This document shows positions 18,394 to 26,990 of a stretch of DNA of 64,000 nt, piece by piece; the first letter of the stretch is position 1, and every line of letters begins with the position of its first letter. The notes below the pieces were generated by a model. The model searched no databases and was not told the origin of the DNA. It worked only from the letters and a program-made list of their open reading frames with translations. The DNA comes from Bog-532 sp963830385 (GTDB lineage Bacteria > Actinomycetota > Actinomycetes > Streptosporangiales > Streptosporangiaceae), in contig CAWHMD010000004.1 in assembly GCA_963830385.1 (NCBI GenBank), positions 611,748 through 675,747 of the forward strand, written 5' to 3'. The position numbers and the translations under genes are program-made.

Positions 18394-20141
18394 CGATGGT
18401 CGCGCAGGTCGTCCAGGAAGCTGCGGGCGGCGGAGACGGCGTCGGTGCCGCGGCGGAAGGCCTCCGCGGCGGCGTGGGCCGCGGTCCCGGTCAGGCCGGG
18501 CATGACCGCGGTGGCGTCGACCATTGGGTCGCCGGATTCCTCGACGACGCGGGTGCCGGGCGGGATGTGCGGGCGGAATCCGGCCGGGTCAGCGGTATCG
18601 CCGGGCTCCGCGGTGACGCCGTCCAGTTCCCACCATTCCGCGGGGGCGTCGCCGTCGTACGCGATCAGCCGGAGCAGGCAGCCCGTCTCCGCGTCCACGA
18701 TCGCGTCGGCTGGGTAGAACATCGTCGGTCCCGCGTGCGCCGCACCGTCGCCGCGGGTCACCCGCAGGTGGTAGCCACGGCGGCCGTGGTAGGTGATCTC
18801 AACACCGCCGGACAGCCGCTCACCGAGCAGCCAGGACGAGCCGACCATGCTCGCGATGGCGCCCACCATCGGCCGCGCCGGCCCCACCCGGGCCCTGTTT
18901 TCGTGGATCCCCCAGTACTGCGCTCCGTCGCAGGCCATCACGAGCGGTCCGGGCCGGCCCTGCCAGGACGAGTAATCGAGGTAGTACAGCTCGGGGCCCC
19001 CGATACGCAGCTGGCCGGTCGACAGGGTCACCGTTTCCTTCCGGGCTACCGTGTCGAGGAGATAGCCGACGCCGCCATGTCCCGCCGCGCGGAACGTGCC
19101 GGGCACCTGGCCCAGAACCGCCTTCGTGTCGTTCCACCACCGCACCGCAGCGCCGCGGACCTGGGGGTCGTCGCCGTCATACTGACCGCTGCGGTAGAGC
19201 AGGCCGAGCAGGTCGTCGCAGGGCAGTGGCCCGTCTCCGGGATCGAGCGGGCCCGGTTCGGGAGACGGCATCGCGGCCAGGAAGCTGGCCTCAGCGGCCG
19301 GGCGGTGGCCGGGAAGGTGCGGTGCCAGCCGGAGCCAGGCCCCGAGGCCGCCCGCCGCCAGGCCGGCCGCGTTCGCCGCCACCTGCCAGCCGAGCCCGCT
19401 CCGCCCGGGGGCATCCTCCGGATCCCGGACGGGGCGGCTGCCCGCGGGCGGCGCGAACCGGGCCGGGTCATCCGCTTCCGGCGGGCTCATCGTCACGGTC
19501 GTCAGCTCGAAGAGGGTGAGCACCTGGCCCTCGAAAATCTCCTCGCGGCGGAGCAGGATGCCGGTCTCGGCGTCCACGATCAGCTCGGCGCGGTCGCAGG
19601 CGGGAGGGCGCAGGCTCGTCCCGGACCCCACGGCACCGTGCCGAGGCACGGCCGTCACGGCGATCGCCTCGCGGCCGCAGGCGGTGACCGGGCCACCCAT
19701 GTCCAGGGTGAACCCGACGAGCAGGCCGGCCGGGCGGAACAGGGCCGGAACCGGCAGCCCCGACACGACCTCGAAGCCGAGCGGCGGGAGCGGCGGCGGG
19801 TCCGGCGGCCGGAGCGTCCAGGCCTGCTCGCCGTCAGATCCGTCGGCCTGTCCGCCGTGGTCGCCCTCGTACTCCAGGCGGTACCGCCGGCCGGGCGCGA
19901 TCAGCAAGGCCGCGCGCCATCGGTGATAGCCGCCCCGCTCGTCTTCCGGCTCCTGCTCCGTGACCGGCGAGCCATGAGGACCGGGGCGGGACCCCATGCG
20001 CCGCATCGACTCCGCCCGGACCGCCACTTCCCGGCGACGAGCCAGGTCACCGTCCTGTTCGAAGCGCACCTCGGCGGACAGGGACAGGCGGGTCCAGTCG
20101 GCCCGGTAGAGCAACCCGATTACTTCTGGCAGGCCAGCCAT
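18390..20141 (-). CDS. Two-module conserved actinobacterial protein of unknown function
   Basis: About 583 residues from ATG 20141 (MAGLPEVIGLLYRADWTRLS); the frame is open further upstream. Two related halves each contain an acidic beta-rich motif, AELIVDAETGILLRREE and DAIVDAETGCLLRLIA, followed by LTTVT or LDGVTAEPG. This resembles LolA/RseB-like lipid- or polymer-binding folds known in actinobacterial hypothetical proteins. No signal peptide or membrane segment is visible. Its stop codon is made by the TA at the IS630 junction, so the original C-terminus may have been lost. Function unknown. Confidence 0.65.
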   Translation of the reverse strand: MAGLPEVIGLLYRADWTRLSLSAEVRFEQDGDLARRREVAVRAESMRRMGSRPGPHGSPVTEQEPEDERGGYHRWRAALLIAPGRRYRLEYEGDHGGQADGSDGEQAWTLRPPDPPPLPPLGFEVVSGLPVPALFRPAGLLVGFTLDMGGPVTACGREAIAVTAVPRHGAVGSGTSLRPPACDRAELIVDAETGILLRREEIFEGQVLTLFELTTVTMSPPEADDPARFAPPAGSRPVRDPEDAPGRSGLGWQVAANAAGLAAGGLGAWLRLAPHLPGHRPAAEASFLAAMPSPEPGPLDPGDGPLPCDDLLGLLYRSGQYDGDDPQVRGAAVRWWNDTKAVLGQVPGTFRAAGHGGVGYLLDTVARKETVTLSTGQLRIGGPELYYLDYSSWQGRPGPLVMACDGAQYWGIHENRARVGPARPMVGAIASMVGSSWLLGERLSGGVEITYHGRRGYHLRVTRGDGAAHAGPTMFYPADAIVDAETGCLLRLIAYDGDAPAEWWELDGVTAEPGDTADPAGFRPHIPPGTRVVEESGDPMVDATAVMPGLTGTAAHAAAEAFRRGTDAVSAARSFLDDLRDHR

Positions 20142-20257
20142 GATGCACCATCCGAGGCGAGTCGGTGGCGGGAGGCGGGAACGCCAGCCCATTTGGTCAA
20201 ATTATGCCCTGTGCCGGCTCGGGACCCGCACGGCTTGTGGTGACGCACAGGGGCGGG

Positions 20258-20321
20258 ATTCACCGGCTCGGTTATCACCGCGGCATGTCAGCACCCGGTG
20301 AACGTATGTGGCCAGCGCACT
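20258..20321 (-). repeat. Internally deleted relic of the IS630 element
   Basis: 20273-20321 is a perfect inverted copy of the left end of the IS630 element (17151-17199, 49 bp). Directly before it, ACCGGCTCGGTTAT is the complement of the inner right end of the same element (about 18355-18370). Left- and right-end sequences thus abut with no transposase between them, and the outer right tip is missing. This is a deletion derivative in opposite orientation. Confidence 0.7.
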
Positions 20322-20477
20322 AGCGCGTAACCGTCGCCGCTGCGACCCAGCTGGCGTAGGCACCCATGACGCGCGATGAATGAGGCGGACCCGTCGTTCT
20401 CGACCGGCCGCCGTCACCGGTTGGGGACCGATGGCGGTCTCGTGCTGTGCACCTGCCTGCATCGTGGCTGTCCTCAT
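20322..20477 (-). pseudogene. 5' fragment of a helix-turn-helix protein gene (copy A)
   Basis: ATG 20477 is preceded by a purine-rich GGGGCAGGGCAG. With frame changes it reads MRTATMQAGAQHETAIGP, then PVENDGSASFIA and GAYASWVAA, matching the start of the gene at 61190-61530 (SVENDEYASFIRR, RAYSRRVAEGD). The IS630 relic cuts it off at 20321. About 250 bp of upstream DNA are also shared between the two loci in inverted orientation. Confidence 0.5.
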
Positions 20478-21081
20478 CTGCCCTGCCCCTTTCACCCCGG
20501 CCGGGATCGGCGGATCACGCCCTGGCGCCTCCACACGACAGGTGCCGAGGTTGTGGAGCCGGGAGTGGAGGTCAAGTTAGGGCTCCTTGCTGCTTTAGGC
20601 TGGCAGAGGTCTTGTCCGTACGAGTGGGTTGGCCTCGTGTGCAGGAGCCGAGCCAAAGGATCATGCGTTTGGCCGCTGATTGACCGGTACGGACGGCGGA
20701 ATACGATTCGGCCCGTGAGGACCGGTTAGAGATAGCACTGCCTGGATGGTGGCCCGGCCGGAATCGCCGAGGCCAGAGGCCGGGCGCTGGTGCCGCGGCC
20801 TGCCGCGGGGTTAGACGCCGCGGCCTTGACCTTAGTGTGGCTTGACTCGGCAATGACTCAGGCGGCATGGCTCGTGGACCCAAGCACGAAGCGGGAGCTG
20901 ACGACTCGATGACATCCCGGCTAGCGTGATGTCAGAGCCAAGTGAGATGGTGATCACAGGAGATGTGGCGGGGTGCAGTATGCCTCCTGGGAGCAAGAGC
21001 TTCTCGAGCAGGCTAGACGAAGCTTCGAGAGCTTCGCTCAGCCACGATATAGCGAGACTGTGTTAACAGGGAGGTGCACCG
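20478..21081. other. Intergenic; upstream region shared with 60.93-61.19 kb
   Basis: 20478-20720 is a diverged inverted match of 60940-61190; shared words include GGTGCCGAGGTTGTGGAGCC and GGACGGCGGAATACGAT. It is the upstream region of the copy A pseudogene. From about 20730 no gene is seen. The GC content falls towards 21082, where GGGAGGTG lies before the next ATG. Confidence 0.5.
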
Positions 21082-22014
21082 ATGACGCCGTCAATAAGGC
21101 CAACTGTTCATTTTCGCCTAACAAGTCCCGATGAGCGCGAAGGCGAGATCACACTTGACGAGCTATCGAAGCTGGCTGATCAGACACAACGCGTCGTTGT
21201 TCGAATAGCACGAAATTTGGTTGAAGATCAAGGCATTGGACGTGTGAGGCAAAATCTTGTCAATGCCACAAGGCTGACTCTCGTTGGTCTTCGACCGGGC
21301 AGCACAATCCTTGACATTGCGCTTTCAGAGCCCACAGAAGATTCGCTTAGCTCTCTCGCGATGCCTGGCGACCTAGGAGAGATGGCTCTAACAGTTCTTG
21401 TAGAAAGCCTCGAAATACTTTCCGAGAATGAGGAGCATCCGGTTCTGCCGGTCGGCGTCGACGAGACTTCACTACAGCAGATAGATCGTTGGCTGCGAGT
21501 ACTTCACAACTTTAGCAGTGTTGAAGTAGCCGGAGATTTTAATCATGGGAATCTACATACTCGGGTCGCCCCGGACTTGGCGCGTACGAAGTTGCGAGAT
21601 GCCTATATGCAACCGTCTCTTCCCTATGTATCAGCTGACCACCAGGCTCTCACAGGGAGACTTTACGCAGTTAATCTGCGCACTGGATTGTTTCATATTG
21701 AAGACGATGCACGGCATTCGATCCGGCTTACGATTCCAGAGGAACTGCGCGTCGAGGCAGCGCAGCTAATCGACAAAAGAGTACGTGCTTATGGCAACGC
21801 CTCTCTAAATAGCCATCATCGACTAATCAGCTTCAGTGTAGTTTCGCTGGAAGAAGCTCCTGAACCTATATTTGACCAGCAAACCTTCTTTGCAAATCAT
21901 GAACTTACAGTGCCACCGCGTGCAATCGCTAACTCAGAGCTGGAAACGGGCATTTTCCCTGATCTGACAGAGGACGATATCGATGCGTTCCTGTCTTCAT
22001 TTGAGGCAGAGTAG
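21082..22014 (+). CDS. Unknown protein paired with a PIN-domain gene
   Basis: 310 residues, ATG 21082 with GGGAGG at 7 bp. No family recognised. The N-terminal half is helical (LDELSKLADQTQRVVVRIAR, then GLRPGSTILDIAL). The C-terminal half is beta-rich, with GRLYAVNLRTGLFHIED and RLTIPEELRVEAAQL, and an acidic tail DLTEDDIDAFLSSFEAE. Base composition is far lower in GC than the flanking DNA. The next gene, a PIN-domain protein, starts 2 bp after the stop, so this is a two-gene operon. By position it could act as an antitoxin or partner, although it is larger than known VapB proteins. Confidence 0.7.
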   Translation: MTPSIRPTVHFRLTSPDEREGEITLDELSKLADQTQRVVVRIARNLVEDQGIGRVRQNLVNATRLTLVGLRPGSTILDIALSEPTEDSLSSLAMPGDLGEMALTVLVESLEILSENEEHPVLPVGVDETSLQQIDRWLRVLHNFSSVEVAGDFNHGNLHTRVAPDLARTKLRDAYMQPSLPYVSADHQALTGRLYAVNLRTGLFHIEDDARHSIRLTIPEELRVEAAQLIDKRVRAYGNASLNSHHRLISFSVVSLEEAPEPIFDQQTFFANHELTVPPRAIANSELETGIFPDLTEDDIDAFLSSFEAE

Positions 22015-22016
22015 CT

Positions 22017-22475
22017 TTGACTCAAACGTCCAGTGGGGCGGCAACACCCGACTTGGCTGTTGTTGATACAGGAATAGTATCAGCGATCTTGGTCGGGAGA
22101 AAGCGGCCTCGCGAAACGGCGCTCCTAAGCCGGTACGACGGGTTCTTGCGAGGCAGGTCTCTTGTTTTGTCATTTGCAACCGTGAGCGAATTGCGTTTTG
22201 GCGCGCTAAATGCAGGATGGGAGCCTGGCCGAACGCAGCTTATGGAGAAGTGGCTCAGTAATGTTGCAACAGTTGTCATGCCGGACAATGATCTCGTAAA
22301 CGTCTGTGCTAATCTGCGCAACACTTGCCGCCAGAACGGCCTTGCGCTTCATGAAAAGATTCATGATAGCGATAGATGGATAGCGTCAACCGCTATTAGG
22401 TATAGCATTCCTTTAATAAGTGACGATGGAATCTTTCAAAATGTTCCCGGCCTGACGCTGCTTCAAGATCGATAG
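22017..22475 (+). CDS. PIN-domain ribonuclease (VapC-like)
   Basis: 152 residues from TTG 22017, two bases after the previous stop. The four acidic metal-binding positions of the PIN fold are visible: D in LAVVDTGIVSAIL, E in TVSELRFGAL, D in IHDSDRWIASTA and D in PLISDDGIF. VapC-type PIN proteins cleave specific RNAs and are normally held inactive by a partner encoded just upstream. AT-richer like its neighbour. The non-ATG start and tight spacing suggest coupled translation. Confidence 0.8.
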   Translation: MTQTSSGAATPDLAVVDTGIVSAILVGRKRPRETALLSRYDGFLRGRSLVLSFATVSELRFGALNAGWEPGRTQLMEKWLSNVATVVMPDNDLVNVCANLRNTCRQNGLALHEKIHDSDRWIASTAIRYSIPLISDDGIFQNVPGLTLLQDR

Positions 22476-22958
22476 CTCAGATCCGCAGACACGACAGCTA
22501 TCATCAATGGTGTGCCGCCGTTAGTTTCGCTGATGTAGACGATTCTATTGGTCCCCTGGCACTTGGGGTATACCGCATGGGGGCCGAGAACTGCGATTAG
22601 TAGGCCGCGGGTGGTGCCGATTGTCCCGGATCCGGCGAAACCTCAGTTCATGCTGTTCGGGCTATGTTTGGGCAGGTGCCGGACGACGCCGAGGAGGCCT
22701 TCGGCGGCGGCGTTCTCGATGAGCCCGCGTTGGCTCCCGTTTGTGGCTCCGAAGACTCAACGGCGAACGGAGCGCGCCTGGTGTAATGACCTACCGCTCA
22801 GAAAATCGTCTACCGGTCTCCGCTGACCTTCCAAGACGCAGGTCAGCGAGCACTCTGCTCTTCCCTGAGCGCCCGTGAGACTCCACTGATGACTGCTCGA
22901 TTGGGCACTAAACGGGCACGGCAGCCGAAGCGTTTCGGTCTTCGGGGATGATTGGAGC
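22476..22958. other. Intergenic with possible gene debris
   Basis: No intact gene. On the minus strand 22482-22640 is open and reads TRGLLIAVLGPHAVYPKCQG then TNRIVYISETNGGTPLM, which looks protein-like, but it lacks a start and has an in-frame stop just upstream. I cannot name the family. Confidence 0.3.
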
Positions 22959-24002
22959 ATGGGAGATCGCGTTATCCAACTGCAGTGGCCAACAGCCCCT
23001 ACTCGACAGGAACTTTCACTGCTCCGTCAAGTCGTCGCGTTTGCAAGTTTCTACAGCGTCGGCGCGGACCTGTCTGTCCCGAAACGCTATCCAGCGACCG
23101 TGGAAATAACAATTGGGGGCAATAGCTCGTTTCTCAATGAGTTCAGTCCCTACCTCAACGACTCAATAGCTCAAATAGCTGCCGACATTGACCCTAACAG
23201 CGAGACTCTCAGGTCAATCGCTTCCTCCATTGCATTTCAATTGAACGAGCAGATTGTTGATTGGAGTGATGTGCCAGGTCTGGTATTGGCCCGAAAAGGT
23301 CGAGAGCTGGAGGAGAGAATATCTGGTGATTCCTCATTCCGGCAGGTCGAGACGGAGCTAGGTGTCCACGCAAGACGGATACAGGACGAGTTGGAAAAAT
23401 ATCAGAAAGCCACAGGCCCGAGGGCGTGGAGACGGCGACACGATCTAATTATTCTCCTGCGCATCGACAGTCTTGCGCTTATCGCTGCTGCCCGGCGGCT
23501 ACGCCGGATTGCGGATGATGTTCGCCGGCGCCTGCCGGGATCGCACCTCCTCAGGGCCACCAAAAAATTTGACCGGGCAACGCCGCACCTAATAGACCTC
23601 CGTAATATCGCTGAGCATATCGATGAATACGGTATTGGGCGCGGGCGCCAAGACGCTTCTGAACTGGAGCCTGGTGACGTTTTCCAATTGGACATTAACG
23701 ATGACTGTCTGACAATCGTCGCCAGACAACACGCTGTTGACGTACTCGCCGTCCATAGGGCGTGTCAATCGCTGACCGAATGTCTAGCTGCGGCGATCGA
23801 TCGCAATATGATCACTAGCCTGGCTCCTCCAATCGCAGACTTTGACTTTGTTGAATATACGGAAGCTGGAATGCGGATTATTCCCCGAAGTAACGAGACT
23901 GATGAACATGCTCAGGCTCGTTCCTTGATAGTTTCATCAATAAATCGCACTCTCCGGAAGCTTCCCGGCAAGCGTTGTCCAAAGTGCAAGAATTGGCTAT
24001 GA
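22959..24002 (+). CDS. Unknown protein with C-terminal CxxC, AT-richer island
   Basis: 347 residues from ATG 22959. No family recognised. Residues 110-210 are strongly helical and charged, possibly coiled coil (ELEERISGDSSFRQVETELG, then a run of Arg/Lys with RRHDLIILLRIDSLALIAAA). The region LIDLRNIAEHIDEYGIGRGR follows. The protein ends with LRKLPGKRCPKCKNWL, a single CxxC that could bind metal in a dimer. GC content is well below the flanks. It stands alone, converging on a minus-strand gene with a long inverted repeat between them. Confidence 0.65.
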   Translation: MGDRVIQLQWPTAPTRQELSLLRQVVAFASFYSVGADLSVPKRYPATVEITIGGNSSFLNEFSPYLNDSIAQIAADIDPNSETLRSIASSIAFQLNEQIVDWSDVPGLVLARKGRELEERISGDSSFRQVETELGVHARRIQDELEKYQKATGPRAWRRRHDLIILLRIDSLALIAAARRLRRIADDVRRRLPGSHLLRATKKFDRATPHLIDLRNIAEHIDEYGIGRGRQDASELEPGDVFQLDINDDCLTIVARQHAVDVLAVHRACQSLTECLAAAIDRNMITSLAPPIADFDFVEYTEAGMRIIPRSNETDEHAQARSLIVSSINRTLRKLPGKRCPKCKNWL

Positions 24003-24046
24003 TGTTTAATCATGCGAATATCATCTCAACAGAGCTATTCTTTATT

Positions 24047-24114
24047 GGCTGCGGCCTCGAGATTAGGTATGGTTTCGTTTTACAAAATTGCGAATCCAGG
24101 TTACGGCCGCAGCC
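24047..24114. other. Long-loop inverted repeat between convergent genes
   Basis: Perfect 10-bp arms GGCTGCGGCC (24047-24056) and GGCCGCAGCC (24105-24114), separated by 48 nt that contain a smaller hairpin around TTCGTTTTACAAAA. A run CTTTTAAAGG follows. A bidirectional terminator or structured RNA is possible. It sits 45 bp after the stop of the 22959 gene. Confidence 0.5.
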
Positions 24115-24264
24115 CTTTTAAAGGTAGTTATTTCGGCAGGCGTCGGAATGGAGTTATCTAGTGCGTTAGCCGCTCGGGCCAATCCTGCCTATCGGCTTCG
24201 GCGCTGACGCAGCCGTGACTGCGTGTCCAATAGCACGCTCGCACAGGCGGGTTTTGTGAAGCAA

Positions 24265-24813
24265 TCACCCATAGCCAGTCGACGCAGCTGTCGAGTTTCG
24301 GAACCTGGCGGGCGTTAGGCGCAAGTCCACGGCCGTATGAAGACCAAGCTGATCGTGCGTGGTGATGATCACGGCATGGCGTTCGCCAGTGGTGGATATG
24401 GCGAGCTTCTTCAGGACGTCTGCCTGTTCTCTTGCTCCAAGAAACTTTTCGCTAAAGATACGTATTTCTTCACCGTCGCCTACCCAAGCGCCTGAGGCCT
24501 CGGGGTAGATGTAGAACCCGGGCTTGTGGCCTGCGGTGGGCTGATAGGCGAGGCAACTCATGATGTGCAGATCGCGAAGCCGGTTGTGCATCTCTGGGCC
24601 GTAGTAGCGATTGCGACTCAAATCCGTTATGCCGGCCAGCTCAAGTTCAGTCAAGAATTCGCCCAGGACTGGCAGGACCCGCTTGATGATGGCGCCTGGC
24701 AGGACTCGCGCGATCCATGTGAGTTTTAGTCGACTATCGATGGTGTAGCCAGCGCGGTGAATTGCAGCGGCCTGAGCTGCGTGCTGCTGTATCCGAGTTG
24801 ACACGACCTCCAC
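24265..24813 (-). CDS. Unknown protein
   Basis: 182 residues from ATG 24813. No family recognised. Features include a helical N-terminus (RIQQHAAQAAAIHRAGYTID), a probable short beta region with PGFYIYPEASGAWVGDGEEI, and VIITTHDQLGLHTAVDLRL near the end. No signal peptide. GC content is intermediate between the AT-richer island and the flanks. It is convergent with the 22959 gene; the two may mark the right edge of the island. Confidence 0.5.
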   Translation of the reverse strand: MEVVSTRIQQHAAQAAAIHRAGYTIDSRLKLTWIARVLPGAIIKRVLPVLGEFLTELELAGITDLSRNRYYGPEMHNRLRDLHIMSCLAYQPTAGHKPGFYIYPEASGAWVGDGEEIRIFSEKFLGAREQADVLKKLAISTTGERHAVIITTHDQLGLHTAVDLRLTPARFRNSTAASTGYG

Positions 24814-25019
24814 TGCGCCACGTCGTCCATCGGGATAGTGCTACTACAAGCTCGGTGGCTGGTTGGAAGGGGACTGCGCCGCGGCGGCCGAAGCTGGGAC
24901 TCCTGGCGACAAAGTGGATTGAACGCGATCAGCAGGTACCGGCGGTCCGAAGTGTTGCTGGGCGCGTACGACTGCTGCTGTGCTTTTCGCTGGCGGTCAG
25001 GCTGTGGTCTCGTCCCGGG

Positions 25020-25141
25020 GCTGGAAGGATGGGTCGGTGCGCAGCATTTGGTGGCGTGCCAAGACTGGCGGCCCTCCCACGCGGACCAGAGCGCGATGCC
25101 GATGGCGATTACCGGGTCAGCAATCCAGCCAGGCGGCCAGG
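25020..25141 (-). pseudogene. C-terminal fragment of a cation-transporter-like gene
   Basis: The minus strand reads ADPVIAIGIALWSAWEGRQS followed by WHATKCCAP. This resembles the final transmembrane segment and CC ending of actinobacterial cation-diffusion transporters. Nothing of the first membrane segments is present. Just upstream, in another frame, ALDTGDNPRAAAHLAAEAGL resembles the end of a different helical-repeat protein. Both are fossils between the island and the ATP-grasp pseudogene. Confidence 0.35.
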
Positions 25142-25232
25142 CGGCGGTGATGGCCAGGCCGCACGTCGGTGAGGCCGGCCTCGGCGGCCAGGTGCGCGGC
25201 GGCGCGCGGGTTGTCGCCGGTGTCCAGCGCGG

Positions 25233-26157
25233 CTAAGGAGCAAGTACAGCGTTGAGGAATGGGCCGGGTGCGGTGCTGGCCGGGCGGTCGCTGACCTGCC
25301 CGTCGCCAAGCTTGATGAGCCGCCAGGTGCCGTCTGTTCGGCGGGCCAGGTCGGCGGTGACCAACGGCAGGGCCAGCGAGCCGATCAGCGGGGCCAGCGG
25401 GGCCAGGCTGACATCGGCGGGTGGTAGCTCGCCGGGGGTGTCGGGGTGGGCGGTGATCAGGCGGCAGGTTCCGCCGGTCCACCAGGTCCGGACCTCGGCG
25501 CCGGTGAGCTGCTCAAAGCGGCGCAGTACGAAACCGCCGGTGAACTCGGCCTCGCGCAGCTGACGGAACCGGGCGCAACTTTCCACGCGGCCGCGTGGTC
25601 GGCGACCTGGGGGATATAGGCGGCCTCGTGCCAGTAGTGCTTCATCGACTTGACGTAGTCGCGCAGCACCGCCGGGCCGGGCCCAGCCGCGCGCACGCCG
25701 CGCGGAACTCTTCCTCACCGTCGCCGGCTGTCCAGGCCGCGGCCGGGGTGACCGGGCAGCGCGGGATACCAGCCCGGCAGTTCGTGGGCCTGCCGGTACT
25801 GGCTGGCGCTGGTGCGCAGCCTCACGCCCGGACCGCGAGCGCACCGGCCAGGGCGGCGTACTGGCCGCTGGTCACCATCCAGCCGCGGTAGACCGCCGTG
25901 CCGCTGCCCGGCGGGACCCGGGCGACTGCGCGGGTGGCCTCGTCGGGGTCGGCTAGCAGGTCATGGTCGATCAGCGCCACGTCGTGGCCGAGTTCCCGGG
26001 CCGCTGCGGCTTCGGCCGCGAAGTGCTCCTCGGCGCGGCGGGGTCGCAGCGGGTCAGCAGGCACAGCAGTAGCACCTGGCCAGTGTCGGCGACGGGCATC
26101 AGGCTCCTCCACCGGAATATCGCACCGGAACCGCCAGCCGGGCCGCGAGCGGCGCAC
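25233..26157 (-). pseudogene. ATP-grasp (R2K-type) protein, broken in several frames
   Basis: Three consecutive frames give one protein. 26157 onward: EEHFAAEAAAARELGHDVAL and YRGWMVTSGQYAALAGAL. Then, near 25690, AVLRDYVKSMKHYWHEAAYI. Then, from about 25590, EFTGGFVLRRFEQL, VRTWWTGGTCRLI and DLARRTDGTWRLIKLGDGQV, ending VLAP. The Lys, Glu and Asp positions match ATP-grasp ligases of the R2K type described near polymorphic-toxin and conflict genes. At least two indels make it inactive. The HD-domain gene lies directly upstream. Confidence 0.7.
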
Positions 26158-26189
26158 TGGTGAAACGGCTGCTGGTCCCGCCTACGGAG

Positions 26190-26990
26190 TCAGGCCTGAG
26201 ACGGCGGCAAGATGGCATCGAACCGTTCCTCGGCCCGGTCCAGCTGGTCCAGGATGCGCTGCCGGGCGGGCTCGCCCAGCGGCGTGTCGGGCCGGGTGAT
26301 CATTTCCCGCAGCACTGGCACGAGCCCGATGTATTTGCGGGCCAGATAGTCGATCCGTGGCCCGGTGGTGCCGATCAGGCCGACTCCGTTGTCAGTGAAG
26401 TCGGAGGCCTTGGTGACCCGGGCCCAGGGTGAGGCGTCCAGGCTGGCGGTCACGTGCTCGCGGTAGTGCTCGTTTTTGTCGCTGGTGTCCCGGTAGGGGT
26501 CGTATTGAGGGTTGGTCAGGTCCGCCACCAGCCCGGCGACCCGGGGCCCGAACCGGCCGGCGAGTTCGGCCAGCGCCGCCTGCGGATCTGAGTGGCCGTC
26601 CGGGGTCAGCTCGGCGGCGTGGTCTTCGACGGTGTCGTGCAGCAGCGCGGCCGCGATGACGTCCGGGTCGTGGATGCCGTAGTGGGCCATGATCCGGGTG
26701 GCGACCCGGAGCGGGTGGTTGATGTAGGGCTCGTTTTGCCGCCAGTCCTCGGCGTGCAGCCGGGACGCCAGCTGCAGCGCGCCGTCCAGGCGGCGCCGGT
26801 CCGGTTCAGGTAGTGCCGCGATCTCGCCTGCGAACCGTTCCCGCAGGCCGGCTTGGCCGTAGGTGGCGCTGATCGCGTGCAGCGGCATGGTGGCGAGCAG
26901 CTGGCGGCGGCTGTTGCCCGGATCGTCGGCCTGGCCGGCGTCGTGGGCCAGTTGGTCAGCTTCCCGGGCGGCTCGGACTTCCCTGATCAC
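26190..26990 (-). CDS. HD-domain phosphohydrolase, RelA/SpoT-like
   Basis: 266 residues from GTG 26990. This start is preferred because it overlaps the stop of the 44-codon gene upstream by GTGA; the open frame extends to 27131. The HD fold is marked by YINHPLRVATRIM and the metal-binding LLHDTVEDHAAEL, then WARVTKASDFTDNGVGLI and RKYIGLVPVLREM, as in the hydrolase half of (p)ppGpp synthetase/hydrolases. There is no synthetase domain, so it resembles small alarmone hydrolases or related HD nucleotidases. Substrate not determinable from sequence. Confidence 0.82.
   Translation of the reverse strand: MIREVRAAREADQLAHDAGQADDPGNSRRQLLATMPLHAISATYGQAGLRERFAGEIAALPEPDRRRLDGALQLASRLHAEDWRQNEPYINHPLRVATRIMAHYGIHDPDVIAAALLHDTVEDHAAELTPDGHSDPQAALAELAGRFGPRVAGLVADLTNPQYDPYRDTSDKNEHYREHVTASLDASPWARVTKASDFTDNGVGLIGTTGPRIDYLARKYIGLVPVLREMITRPDTPLGEPARQRILDQLDRAEERFDAILPPSQA

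Noticed and set aside
18378..20243. Plus-strand frame of 621 codons
   Set aside because: It is the antisense of the two-module protein; the minus-strand product has conserved repeated motifs and this one has none.
17151..20321. A composite IS630 transposon carrying the two-module gene
   Set aside because: The right-hand end is a deletion relic whose outer right tip is missing. Bracketing is real, but movement as a unit is not supported.
24003..24264. A retron-type noncoding RNA at the long inverted repeat
   Set aside because: No reverse transcriptase is encoded nearby and no msr/msd layout could be drawn.
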